NCBI RefSeq assembly: GCF_000208865.1
Contig: NC_018395.1
Span: 1,891,920 to 1,955,919, forward strand
Direction of reading: 5' to 3'
From: Neospora caninum Liverpool
Lineage: Eukaryota; Apicomplexa; Conoidasida; Eucoccidiorida; Sarcocystidae
DNA length: 64,000 nt
Each line of letters begins with the position of its first letter. The stretch's first letter is position 1. Below are positions 1 to 14,485 of this stretch, piece by piece. The notes under the pieces were generated by a model. That model saw only the letters and a list, made by a program, of their open reading frames with translations, ran no database searches and was not told where the DNA came from. The translations under genes and the position numbers were made by a program.

Positions 1-3000
1 ATCCCGTCGCAGGCAATAATAACGAACTCGTCCTCCGGCGTGATCCTCGTGATGCTGAAGCACGAAGTCCACACATCACACCACGGAACAGATTACCACC
101 ACTATCTAGAAACCGCCATCGAAACATTTACATACACATCTATACACATACGCATATGCGCATTACACGTATATTGACGAGAGAAACGTGTTGAGGTTGT
201 CGAGAAGCTGGTTTCTGTAATGAACAATCGAAGAGAACCAGCCTACAAGGTTGCCGGCTCTCACCCCCGGAAGCATCCTCAAATCCGTACACTTCTGGCG
301 AACCCGTCGGCATTTCCTTTGCGCAACTCCTTGTGTCCCAAATGGATCTACGCTCGCGTGTGCGTTCCCCGAGACACGACGTATAGGCGTCTCCACCGGC
401 GCGCGTACACGGTTATCCACCTTTGTACACGCAGATCCAGATCAACGCAGACTCTGTGGAGGGTCTCCTACAAAGATGCTTGTACAGTTTTGTGCAGGTG
501 TACACCGACGTCACTCTTTCCGCGTAACGCTCTCGAGCGTGTGTCCCCGTGGCGCGACTCACCGGACATCAGGGAAGGCGGTGATTCTTTGCGCCTTGGC
601 CGGCAGATCCTTGCTCTGTTTGTAGAACAGATCTCCGACAGCCCTCGAGAGGTTCAGGTTCCCGTCAACGCGGCCATTTGCCACGTAGCCACCAGCGGCG
701 ACGATGCGCTTCTTCTCGTCCGGGTTCGTAGGTTTGTGGTCATGCGACAGTGGAAACGCCTGAACGCAGAGCCGGACTCCCCACAAAAGTCTCCAGTCTG
801 CATCGATCGAACCGCTCGCGAGACAGAAAAACGCGGAATCGGCGTCGTGCGGCAGCCACGCGCCCGCCCCTGAACAAGGACCGCCTCTTGGTTTCCGACC
901 TCAAATCTACTCGGCTGACTGCACGTGCTCACAGAGAGAAGATGGATCGAGATGTCCTCTGTATTCCCACGCGAACGGATACACCAGCATACTCGCATGC
1001 AGAGAGAGATGTGCGCACTGCAGCCTTGGATGTGCTTGTGTTTACAGAGACACGGAGATGTGCGCCACGAGGCGAGCTGTTTACCTTTCCGCCCCGGCAA
1101 ATCACCCCTCGCGAGTCTCCGGCATTTGCGGTGATGATGACTGGATCTTCGCCGCCGACGACAAGGACGACGACGGCCGTCGCTCCCGAGCCTTCGGGCG
1201 TGCTGGGATGGGCGAAAAGAGGTCTGTCGCCAGCTTTGTCTTCGTCGTCCTCTTCTTTATCCGCGTCTTTCTCTTCCTCTCCCTCGGTCTTCTTGTCTTT
1301 CTCTTCAGTCTCTTCGTCGCCCAACTTTGTGCTGTTCAGACGCGTCAGCTTGTTCACCACCTCGCCCTCCGCACCGGTCCTCTCGTTCTTCTCTGCCTCT
1401 CCGTTCACCGGCGACGCGGGAGACGACGCCTCTTCGACTTCTTCCTTCTTCTCCTCCTTCTTCTCCTCTTTCTCCTTCTCCTCTCCCTCCTCCACCGCAG
1501 ACGCCCCTTCGCCGTCCTCTTCGTCACTCGTCCGGGGTACGAACTGAAAAATCACAAGAGGCAAGCAACTATATCCGCAAGGTGCACACGTGCAACGATA
1601 TATTGCGGATACGTGTGTTGACACGCATGAACACTCTTAACAATGCTTAGGAATTGATGCGTTGAGAGAGTCAGACACATCGGGAGAGTAACACTTCGGT
1701 AGAAGCTAGACGAAAAAGCAGCAGAGACAGCCTTAAGCGCCCTCGGGCTCTCCCCCCTGAGCTCGGCTCTCCCTCCTGCGCGCGACGGCGGGAGGAAACG
1801 CGTCGACGCAGGAAATGCGAGGTCAACAAGCACGATCTGGGAAGCCTGTCGTACCTGGAGGTACTTTTGCCCATCCATTTCCACCAAGCGCACGTCGCCT
1901 CCGTCGTTCAAGTATCTTTGGATATACGTCTCGTTGTCTCGCTGCTCGATTTGTCCCTGGGCAGAAAAAAAACGCACAAAGCCCTCAACCAGTTCGCGGG
2001 AAAACCAGCAGAAAAAGAGCCATCGCAGACAAGCGGCCGAAACAGAGACGCGGCGCGAAGCCGTCCTCCACATGGTGGCTTTCCGATCTCTCGGCTTCGA
2101 CCGTGGTGGGCAACGAGCAAGCACCGGCGGGGTCTTGGAAGAATAAAGGGAGAGACGGACGAAGTAGACAGAGAGAGAGAGCGAAAAGAGAGATGAGCAC
2201 GGGGAGAAAAGCGGGAAAGGACCGGGGAGATGCGAGAGACTTGGAAGACGGTACCTGTTCGAAGTACTTTTTTAGTTCCTGTCGGTTTTCCTCCCGCTTC
2301 ATCTGTTCGTCGACGTCCAAGAAGCTTTGCTGCAGCGCTTCGCAGAGAACCGCGTTCCTCAGACTGAAGATGCTGTCGTCAGGCAGCTCCCGAGAGAGCG
2401 ACTCCGCGAGACCCGCCGGCGAGACGCCTTTCCGCGCGTCTGCCTCGATTTGCTCCAAGCGGTCCAGGAACACCTGAAACAGATTTTTGCACAAACCAAA
2501 ATGCACGTGCTTCACCGGGCGTGCACCAGCCGGAGAGCCCCGCGCCACGAGAGCCCGCTTCGGAAAGAACACGCACCTACATCTGCTGCGCGAAGATGCA
2601 CATGCAGGCCAGTGCCTGGCGCAAGTTGATTCCGAAGACCGGGGGAAAGGAAAAAGAAAACTGGGGAGCGCGGAGACGAAAGACCGGACGGGAGACGAAT
2701 ATGCGGGTGAAGAGAAGCATTTTCCCAGCGAGTTAAGAGGAACACAGACGGAGTATCTCAGCCGGTCACCGCTCCACTTTTCAGCCAATTGCACGAAACG
2801 GCGAACTGTCGCGTTCACCAGCAAGACAGCGAGGCTCTTGTTTGATCAGCGACACATGTCTCCCCGTCTGTTCCTCCTCGTCCCGGACTTGGTTTTTTGT
2901 CTCTGAGTTTCTTTCTCCGCCTACCTTGGTGAAGTGGTCAGACACCCAGCAGCTGACGGCGTTGCTGGCATGGCCATCGAAGACGGCGTAGAGAGACATG

Positions 3001-3248
3001 TCTTGGGCAAAGGCCGGGACGTTTCGCGTCTTCTCCGCGGTCCCCGACTGAGCAGTCAACTCCTCGAGCGTCTTCGCTGTCGAGGGGGGAGCACCAGTCC
3101 TCAGCGACGGAGTGGCGATGTGTGCATCTTCCATGGTCTGCCGCCATCCTTGCATGGACGCGGCTCCGAAGGAGGTGATCGTGCGCCCCTCCTCTCCGCC
3201 GTCCTCCGACACCTTCTGGGTCTTCGGCTTCGCCAGATACGCCCCCAT
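1..3248 (-). CDS. PP2C/PPM-family serine/threonine phosphatase, 3' end outside the window
   Basis: Metal-dependent PPM phosphatase that removes phosphate from Ser/Thr. Six exons are visible, all joining in frame: 3248-2925, 2473-2255, 1956-1855, 1543-1085, 759-563 and 54-1 (cut by the window edge), giving about 451 residues. Motifs in order: SMQGWRQTMEDAH (about residues 28-40), YAVFDGHAS (86-94, with DGHAS in place of the usual DGHGG), SGATAVVVLVV, NAGDSRGV, DHKPTNPDE, NLSRAVGD, and TPEDEFVIIACDG at the edge. About 110 residues of Glu/Lys-rich low complexity separate the second and third motif blocks (exon 4). The start MGAYLAKPK carries Gly2, so N-myristoylation is possible. I recall the same MGAYL...PK start in Plasmodium PPM2-type enzymes, and recall a PP2C gene beside LDH1 in T. 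gondii, but neither was checked. The last metal-binding motifs lie beyond position 1. Confidence 0.93.
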
Positions 3249-3401
3249 TCTGCTGGACGGCCGGGAAAAAGGAAGGACAGGGCCGCAGGCCAAGGCTCGC
3301 TTTGCGAACGCGGCGCGCGAAAACGCGGGGAGGAAAAAAAGCGGGGCAAGTGGTCCGGAGACAAGGCAGGTGGACAAGGGACGGACGGGTGCCGGGTCCC
3401 T

Positions 3402-3415
3402 GGGGGGGGGGGGGG
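3402..3415. repeat. Homopolymer run of 14 G
   Basis: Fourteen consecutive G on the plus strand, about 155 bp upstream of the PP2C start codon. The sense strand of the PP2C transcript reads C here, so the run may fall in its 5' UTR or core promoter. The exact length is prone to sequencing error. Confidence 0.9.
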
Positions 3416-5130
3416 CGCAGTGTGAAAACGGACGAGAACGAAAAAGAACGGAGAGAAAGCGGCCGCAGAGAGGACTGCGACACGATACCGCGGGCACGCA
3501 AGTGAACGGGACACAAAAGAGAGGCGATGTGGACGCGGGTTTTTGCAGCAGAGAGGGACTAGATGCGCACGAAGAGCGGGAGACACAAACACAGTGAGGG
3601 GGATGTTGGAGGAGATGGGCAGTGAGAAGGTGCTCCGAGAAAGCCGTGAAGCAGTCGCGAGAACGGAAAGTCTAGAAACACGAGGAACGAAAAAGCCGGG
3701 CAAAATGTTCGAAGAGCACTTGGGTAGGAAAGATAGAGCGAGAAAAGCAAAGTTCCTTGAAAGCTGAGAACGCCTTCCGACGCGGATGCAACGGCAAACG
3801 AGAGAAAGAAGCCTGCAAGGTTGCTCGCTGCAGACTGGACGTACACAGCAAGGTCCGAGGAAGAACTTGGAAAATCCACGCGATTCTCGGAAATGCCCCA
3901 ACCTCCTCGCGCGCTGGCAGGAAGGAAAAAGCAGAGACGACGCGTTCAGCGGTTGCCCCCTGATGACAGACCAAAGTTCGGGAAGCCTGAGGAATGGCCA
4001 GGAGAGTCCTGATCTTTCCGCCGCGGCTCCAGTTCACGAGAGAAACGTCCCAAAGGCGACAGAGGAAACAAACGTTACCTAAGAAGAGTACGCGTGGGCA
4101 AAGCGACTTGAACAGACACCGCGTGTTCCAGAGCGTGGGTGCGGCGCGGCTTCACGCTGTATGGAATTGGAATACGCACACGATTCGGCAGCGGAAAATG
4201 AATCGCGATTTAGTTTTCCTCCGCTGAGAGAACGAAGGAACAAACGACAGATCACTGGGCCTGTGTACCACCGGGGCGTTCTCCCTAGACAAATCGGATG
4301 TGAAGGGAACGCGGGAGCAGGGAAGCCCACAAGACAGACACAGATGGCGGAACACTGTCGCAGAACGAAAAAACAGGACAGAGAGTTACATGTCTCTGTG
4401 TACTGGTGTATGGCAGGCTGACGGTGGAATTTATGACGCGCGGAAGCGTGATTGCAACCGTTTGCATTTGTGGGATATACGCGAGAACCGACGGACTGGG
4501 GACGAGGGACGGAAACGAGGGGAAAATCGGAAGCTGAGATTTCTCTCAGTACCGCGTGGAGAAATGGAGAGGTGAGAGAAATAAGAAGAGCGGAAGGGAG
4601 AAAAAAGAAGAGGAAGAACAGCACTGGAAGAGCGACAAACGGAAGAAAAGGGTGAGACAAGCAACAGGAGTCCGTGTACGGCGTGCGCTCTTGCCCAAGA
4701 TTCTGAAAAGGGAAAAAGAGGGTGTTACCCAACGAGTTTCGAAGTAGCGGCGGATATAAGAAAATTGGAGCGGGGAAAGGTGTTCTGGGAAGCACAGTAC
4801 AACCGCGCTTGTAGAAGGGACGCGGTTCCGGAAAAAAACACAGATTGAACCGGGTAAACGCTCTCTCACACGTGGTGATTTTACACGACCTTTTCCCTAT
4901 AGCGCTCTCTGTGAAATGAAAGCGTTTCTACGATGGCCACGGACCCCCGAACAACAGGCCGACGCGAGGGAAGACAAGACGGCAACCTACGCGAGCCCGC
5001 TTCTTCTCTTCCCGTCGCGAACCGCCTCTACCCAGCATCTCCCCGCTCCAGTAACGTTCTTCGCACGCTGGCCGTTACCCGCTCTTCCACTTTTGCAATG
5101 GGAAATCACACTGGCGTCGTCTCGTACTGT

Positions 5131-5146
5131 CCCCCCCCCCCCCCCC
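5131..5146. repeat. Homopolymer run of 16 C
   Basis: Sixteen consecutive C on the plus strand in the PP2C-LDH1 intergenic region, with no gene feature attached. Confidence 0.9.
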
Positions 5147-8100
5147 AACCACTCGCTGGGCTGGTCTCTCCGCTCCCGGTTGTGCCTTGGCCTCGCTGGG
5201 CTGCTCGACCGGCACCTCGAGCGCATGAAACTGGCGACCAAACAATGGGGACAAATGCAATGAAATGCGTATTTTATGATAGCCCGTCTGAAAGTCCAAA
5301 GAGCAAGCGGGTATGTGGGCACATTTACGAGTTACAACATCCTTAAAGGTCCTCCCGCTGCGGCCCAGCACAGACTCTCAGCGTCGCTTCCCTCTCTACA
5401 CGCCTTGCATAGCTTGCCTCAGTTGGCGTCGGCAGGGCGTAGAACAGAACGGTTTTCTACTTCATGCGGAGCGTTCGCACTATGATTTTCCTATCCGGTC
5501 GTACAGCAGCGCATTAGTGAGAGCATCCGTCAGTGCTTGTTGCGAGGGTGTGCGAAAGCATATCTTTCTGAGCATGAAATAGCCGATTGCGAGTTCGGCG
5601 GAACGGCTCGTGTAGACGCGAGTGACCCAGATTTCATCGTAGGCTCGAGAAGCAGGGGAAAAGACAGAGAATCTAAGATTCTTTCTCTAGTGAGCCTGGG
5701 ACCGCCTCGTGGCTTTAATAGGTCGCCGAGTCACCGATACGCGTGTCGGGGGTACGTTCCAGGGCCAGCTGTTGCACACTTCTAAGAAACGCGCTCCAAA
5801 TTACGAAGGACCAGAAACTGCTAGAACCGAGGGAGCGCGTGATATCCCATACCGTGCCTCCTGGTGACACGCAGCACAAGGCCGCGCAGTGTCCACGAGC
5901 TCCATCCCCATCTCCTAATTTCATTCTCGTGGCTCCGCATTCCGTTCTGTTTACCTCCGTAAATCTGCTGGCCCACGGAGAAGATTTGGAGAACGTCAAC
6001 AGCAGAGCAGCCAACAGGCCATGTTCTGCGAAAAGGTTATAAAGTTTGCAGGAGGTGGAAATCCATCTAACTGGTCCGGCGAGCAGACACAAGAGACTTC
6101 AATTGCGGATAACTTCGCTCCGGCCATTCGTAGGCCTCCCTCTACAGTGAAAAATCCGATACGCTTGGCCACCCAGCGAAAATCGGAGTCAACACCCGCC
6201 ATGGTAGCCGGACACGTGAGTTTTGCCCCTCTCGGCCTTCAATGTTTTCCACAACCTTTGGTTCTGCCGCGAGCATTGCACTGCCTGATGTTTCATTCGA
6301 GGCCCCAGGAGACGTTGCTTGTGTTTCGGTCGAAACCAACACGAAGTTCATTGAGGCTTGGCGCCTCTACCTATGTTTGAGGAACGACTTGCACGGCACT
6401 ACCGGTATGAATCTCCGTACGACTTTCCACGCAGTTAATTGCTATTGGAGTAGTTGATCTTCAGCAATGAACAAAAACGTTTCCAACATAAACCCGCCAG
6501 TGAACATTGCGCCGTCGCGCACGCCTAACACCATCGTCGGCTTCTTCCTGTTAGCATCAACTATCATGCTGGAGTTTTTTCGTTACTTTTACAACCCGAA
6601 TGTTGATTCGTCAACAATTCATGACTCGAAATGTAGTCAGTGGATGGGTTATTATTTGGGTATATAGTATGATCTCCTACCTAAGACAGCAAGACTTCCA
6701 ATTAACCACTAAGTAGCCTCTGGATTTAAAACCATCAAACTTGGTCGTTGAGAAAGCGGCTCGTATTCTGAAACACCCTCCAGACACGTAGGCAGTGTAA
6801 CGAACCAATATGTGAAGCGGTCCTCAATACAAATTCCTTTTGCGGTCGGGTTGTCTTCCGTGCATCTGGGCAAACCTCTCTCAACAAACACGATTGTGGC
6901 CAATGATTACCGTGAGAAAATACGAGGAACGCGGCACGAGTACCTGGTGAGCCAAAGTGCACGTCATTTTCTAGACTTCGCGCAGCAATACCGTCACAAG
7001 CGGTTCTGTACGTGAGGTCTGAAAATTTTTCCAAGTATCTGCAGGGTAATCGAACACTGCCACACCACCGACGGGAGATCCAGAGTTTCCAACCCATCAC
7101 GCATGCGCGTAAACGAGGCGCAGAAGCAAGCAAAAGCAAGGGGAATTTGAAGCAAACCACCTCAGGTTATAGTTTCGTGCCCTTGCAAAGAGTGAACAGC
7201 CAACAGCTGAAGAGCGGATCCTACCATGCTCTGTAAAGTCGACGCGAGTACTCGCCAATCCTAGAAAAGCACACTCAGAGAGGCTCCGCAAGAGAACGAG
7301 ATTTCATTTTGCTTGGCGCGGTGGAGCGGAACAACGCAAAGCTCTCCGGTACTTCTCGAAGCAGTGGGCAGCGGAGGATACCGAACCAATGAGAAACGCG
7401 ATTGGCTTTTCAGATCTCGGCTCCGCTGCTCATTTCCTATGTCTCATGCTGCACAGCAGACACAGGATCGTCTCTTTTTTGGGACCTTCAGACGAGCACC
7501 TAGTGAGGGTTGAGTCGACACGTAGAGAAGGGAAACCCGTTCCTTATCTCCTCGAGACTCTTTCCCCTTTCAGAACCAGCACGAAGGGCCTGCGCGGGTG
7601 TGGGTTTTGAGTTGCCTGTCGAGGCTGGGAAGGAATCGGCGGGAACAATTCACGACTGTGGACGTGTGTCACCCTCGACGGAGAGTTGTGCTGCCTTCTG
7701 CCTTAGCAGTGTCTCTTGCTGAGGCTTCGTGCTCAAGGTTTGGACGGTCACACCTTGTCAGAGAGGTGCCTGCTCTGCAGACTTCTTCTCCGAGATTCAA
7801 GAGGTCCGGGTAGAGTGATGCCCGTGATGCACCGTCAGCTTATTCATGCGCATTCTGACCTAGCTATTTCTTCGGTCTCTTGCCATCTATCCGCTGCGTA
7901 GCGCGCAACATCTCCCTGGGTCATTGCAAATCCCGGGCCCTATGCTATGTTTCGGCGATCCACCACGTTTCTCTGCGCCTTTCCAACAAACAGCCAACGC
8001 TACGAGGTCAGCAGGAGCTACAACATCAATCAGCCGCCACCAGTGTTCCGCGAGGCCATTCCTTGTGGATGTGCACACCTTAGATTTTGACGTGCCTCGG

Positions 8101-8394
8101 GCCCAGACTGATCAATAAAATGCTGTCATACTTCCTCTATACCGTATATACCGTAGGTCCTCGCATGAGCTCGTGTTTCTACGCAATGGTCAAACGACTA
8201 GCGGCGAGAAGTTTCGTGAGATGCCAATCAATGCCGGAGCGCTACACTTGCTCGAAGTGCACGCCACTGTCGGGAGGAAAACCAGGAATGGATAACCAGC
8301 AAACGCGCTCGAACGAATGCACTAAACTCTGTCAACGTTTCTCCATTCGACAGAATGCCGTAACTCTCTCGAGGATTAGATCACTCAACGCCAA

Positions 8395-8412
8395 CCCCCC
8401 CCCCCCCCCCCC
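8395..8412. repeat. Homopolymer run of 18 C
   Basis: Eighteen consecutive C on the plus strand, about 510 bp upstream of the LDH1 start codon and therefore possibly within its promoter or 5' UTR. Confidence 0.9.
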
Positions 8413-8844
8413 GTGCGCACAGCGCGCGGGATGAGCTAAAACTCTGCATCGTCAACGAGAGCCTCGGACCGACCCCATGACGTCGTAGCGTTTTCTCGAA
8501 ATCGCCGCCAAGAAGGGTGGCCGCTCGTGTCTAAAATACAAATTCCAACCCCTGTGAGGGGTGATGACGTGTGAAGTCGTGCCGCGCGGGCGTCACCTAA
8601 CTTCGGTTTTTGTACGGAGAAATTATTGGGAGCAGTGGGACAAGCACACAACGGTAGTGCGGACCGGTGTGGCGACTCGTGCTCGTGCCTGTCGCTGATT
8701 GAGTTAAACCACATGGAGTATCCCCCGTTCCCCACATTCCATATTCCTTTTTGTTTCCCGTTGTTCAAACGCCATTCGTTTGAAACCGTTTTGTATCTAA
8801 GTTCCAAGGGGTGCATTCTGCTCGTGTGAAAACACACTTATTGA

Positions 8845-10508
<1,664 letters not shown>

Positions 10509-13500
10509 GCGCGTGCTCGTGATCCGAAGGGGATGGTGAGCCTGTGCAGCACCCGCGCATACACACACTGGTCCCGGATGCAACAAAAAAAAGCGGTTAT
10601 CTCGTCACACATCACGCTTCCTTTGAGAAACCTTTCAAGCGAAGCAGTGCTGGCGTGAGTTTTAAACACAACACGTGGCGTGCCCAGTGCATGCGCAAGC
10701 ACAAGAGCGGAGGCGTTTTGTCTCGGCGCAAGCACCGTGAAGGGGCACCGGCACCAGCGTCCTCTCACACGCGAAGGCAACATTTTTTTTGTCGATCGTC
10801 GCGAGAAAAACCTCTACGCAGACGTGGCAAGAAGATGGATACGGCTAGCGGTCAGAATAGCAGTCATTCGGGTCCGTACATAGTGGAGATTTCGGATTCA
10901 AGAGATTTCCTCATCACATATGTGAATCAGTGCCTTTTTTGGGGTACCCACCTTGTCGGTGTTCGAGGTTCGTGAGATCACATGCCCGCCGCAGGACTGA
11001 GACAGGGTATTCGGTGCACAAAGGCAATCGAGTGATAAGAGGTGCACGTACCATTTTTTGGTTTGTCTAAGAAAAGCCTCTCATTTTTTGTCGAGTCCTT
11101 TGTCATTCCGAGAACTGTCTCGTCCTTGTCAAGTGGTGCCGTGTTGTCCTTTGTGTAAGAACGCCGTGTATGCGTAAGTGCCGCGTATACGAGGCTCGGG
11201 TGTGGCGACCGAATGGAAGAAAGTTAAAACTTTCGTTTGGTCGGTGGGCGTGCCGAGGCGGGTCTCGCGTGTTTTATGAGTGTTTTGCTTTTAAAGGAAT
11301 GCTGTGTTATGAAGTGCAACTGCACCACAAGTTGCGGGAAATTCAAAACTGTCGCCGACAAGGAAACCCTTGTGGACTCACTTGCAAAGCGAGCGTTCGA
11401 AACAGCTGACGTGGGTTTGCTGCCCGTGAATCAGGAAGAGGAACCGCTGCTGTAGAGATGCGTGTAGCGAGCGAACACACAATTTATCAATCCACAGGGA
11501 AAGTTTATATATCCTTGGTCTGACCAATGAACCGCTGTACCCTCCTGCTACGAATCTCAGTGCTTGAAAATGGATGTACAGTCGAATACACGCCCTAACA
11601 GTTGTGTAAATAGTAGGGACGACAAGGCAGCCATATCAAACCGTAGTTGGATGTTTTTCAGTCGCTGTTTTTGGTTCTATCGTTGTTCAGCGGCGGTCAG
11701 GAAAAAACCCGCGGGGGCGGTTGTGATCAAGCTGGAGCCGAGAGGTCTCCGACGGCGCACGAGGGGGAAAAATCCCCCAAAAGCTCTGAAAAGGTTGGCC
11801 ACAGGTTGTTTCACTCGCTCAAGAAGCTGCACCACAAAAAATAATTGGGGTGGCATGAAACTGACGGGCGTGCTTTACACTCAGCTTTTCAGCCCTGTTC
11901 CCAGCCTGCATGATCGCAGTTTTCGCTGGTACATGAGCCTTCCATACAGGACGAAGAGTACTGGACTTCTGGTTCCGGATGCAAATGCGCCGCCACTGTG
12001 CTTCCAAATGTATAAATAAGATGGTTTTCAACGAGACCACCAATTGGAGATGGCAGACTCCACAGAGGTGTTTGCAACCAGTCCCTGCGAGCACCAAAAG
12101 TAAAAAAAAGCGGAAAGCGAGATGGAGAATCCATCTGTCGGAGGAGGATGCTCTTGGCTTTTATATGAGGAACCTTGCTCCCTGTAACAACCACTAACGG
12201 GATCCCTACCTTTCGGCCGGGGTTTATCGCAAGCTAAATGCTGCTGTACAGCGTTACCTGCCGACGTTCCTAACTCTACATTCGCCGCTACGGTTCCTTC
12301 ACGCGAGTCAAGGTTCGCACGAGCCTTCGAGGCTCCGTCTTTCCGAATGGAGAATCGGCGGATTCGCCCCAGCGATATCTCCCCCTGCTGGTGTGTCCAC
12401 GAGATTGTAACTAGCTTCCTCATCCACTGGCGTGTAGCTTGCAGCACGGCAAAAGGAAAAATACCGCCACTTTCTATGAAAACGAAGATATTGCCGCGTG
12501 CACGGACACACGCTCGTACTCATCTAGGCTTGTGGACGTTGTGATCACAACGTTAGTCGGATAACGAAAAATGACCGGTGTACCGTGAACTAAAGCCGTT
12601 CGTTTCACGAAAATAAAACTGCGGAACACTGTGTGAGCCGTGTTTTCGAACGGAGTTGTCGTCTTCTGAGGACATCCATCAGCGGCCAGTGTGGCCGTTC
12701 ACCCATATCCGAACGTGGTGGGGCCGTAAATTCCGATACTTTGGGCAAGGCATACCTCATAATGAATTAGGTCTCGAGGTCGCGAATTCGTTTTCCCGAA
12801 GAGTGAGACCGAGTGTTTGACACCCAGAATTCAGTGCGCCCTTAAACTGGAATGAAGCATCGCCAACCCTAAAGCCTTCCTAGAGACAAGACGTGCGCGA
12901 TGTGTGGTACAACGCCTACACTCTGAAAGAACTGGACTTTTTGTCAACGTCATCTTCCACAGCAGTGTCTCGCTAACTGACCCTACGTCTGTTCCGTGCT
13001 TTGATCAACATCATGGGATCCACCTCGATGGCTGCTGTCAGGGTTGTACAAACAGAATAGCCAACCGCCGTAGTGCTACCGGTGAGCACAGGCTGCACTG
13101 GTGTTAAGATGATGGCACCTGAGCATTAAAGAATAGGGAGAACCAAATTGTAGAAAGCCTCTCGTATGTTGTTGCCTCTGGAACGACATGAGACACGGAA
13201 GCACATCCCGAACAACTCCATCGCGTTCGCGCACACACGGTTACGGCTTTTAACATCAGTCGGTGCTGACGTTTTCGATTCCCAATGCAGTTACATGCTA
13301 GGTTGCCTTCTTTTCCATTTTACCCTTGTTCCGAAGGCAATCAGAGCCGTATCCGTTGCATGCAGGATGGAAAAGTAGTTTTGTTTTTGTTGTGCTTCGA
13401 CGACACCGTAATCTACCGCATTTCCCCTGAGGGCCCGGATGACCTCTGGACAGCCCCAGCATGTCCAGTAGATGTGTCGCTAGAACAGGGGGCCGATCCG

Positions 13501-14485
13501 GCGACACGCATGTTTTACAAGTATGCCGGAGCCCCGTCATCCATCTCCCTTCCCATATCGTTTTCTGTCAACAGCATCTCCCTCTCTTCCCATTCTAGTC
13601 GCCTTCTGGACTGAGAAAACACCTAGGCGGGAACTACTTTTGTTGTGTGTTTCCAGGTGGAGAATCCAATACACACTGTAACTTACAAGCTTCCTTCACT
13701 GCCTTTCATGTCGACCATCCCCTCCCCTTTTGTCCTGTTTACTTTTTGTCCTCCCGCCTCGAAAAAAGCCTTTCCTCTACTATAGAATACGCGTTCTCCC
13801 GTGCGAAAGACGACTGACTGCATGCCCGTCCGGAGAGACAGGCCAGGCTTCGCCTCTCACGCGGTTCCTTCGACGCGTGTGTGCCATCTCTATACAGTGG
13901 ACACGGGATCGGCATAGAAGCGCGTGCTTCACGCAAAAAAAACAAACAGGTTTTCCGTTCAGATAACTGGTCTCTCTCTTGTTTGTACACCCGAAGTAAC
14001 TCCGATGCACCCTGCTCTGGCTTTTCGCCCATGCGGCGTAGAGGGGCTTCTTAACTCCTCTACAAAAACACCCACTGTCTTCTTCACAAGCGGATCCTCT
14101 TTGCTTTTGCCTCCTTCCCCCCTCCCCCCCAAAAGGGTCTGTCAACGAGATAAGCGCCGAGCAATCGGAAGCCTGACTCGGTTTCCGTCTTTACCCTTCC
14201 CTGCTTAGTCGCCGCTTCCCTTGCTGGTCACGCCGGCGAGACTGCAACCGGATGAAACGCGAAAGAGATCCTTTCTTCCATTTCTTCCCCATTCTCCTTC
14301 CCTTCCTTCGGAGTGCTCGTCTCACCGGCTCGCTCGCCGCTGGATCCACGAGCGGAACACACAAACGCCTCCCTGTCTCCCCTCTGCAGTTCTGCCCTTC
14401 CTCGTCGCTGTCCGCCTTCCTTCCCGCGATTCCTTCCCGGCCCCCACTCTGCTGCGTGCCTTGAAATGGAACACCCCTCAGAGCT
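10509..14485. other. Convergent intergenic region between LDH1 and PAN2
   Basis: 4 kb between the 3' ends of LDH1 and PAN2. It should contain both 3' UTRs. I see no conserved protein motif, no tRNA-like box and no repeat family. Short open frames occur on both strands without supporting features. Confidence 0.6.
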
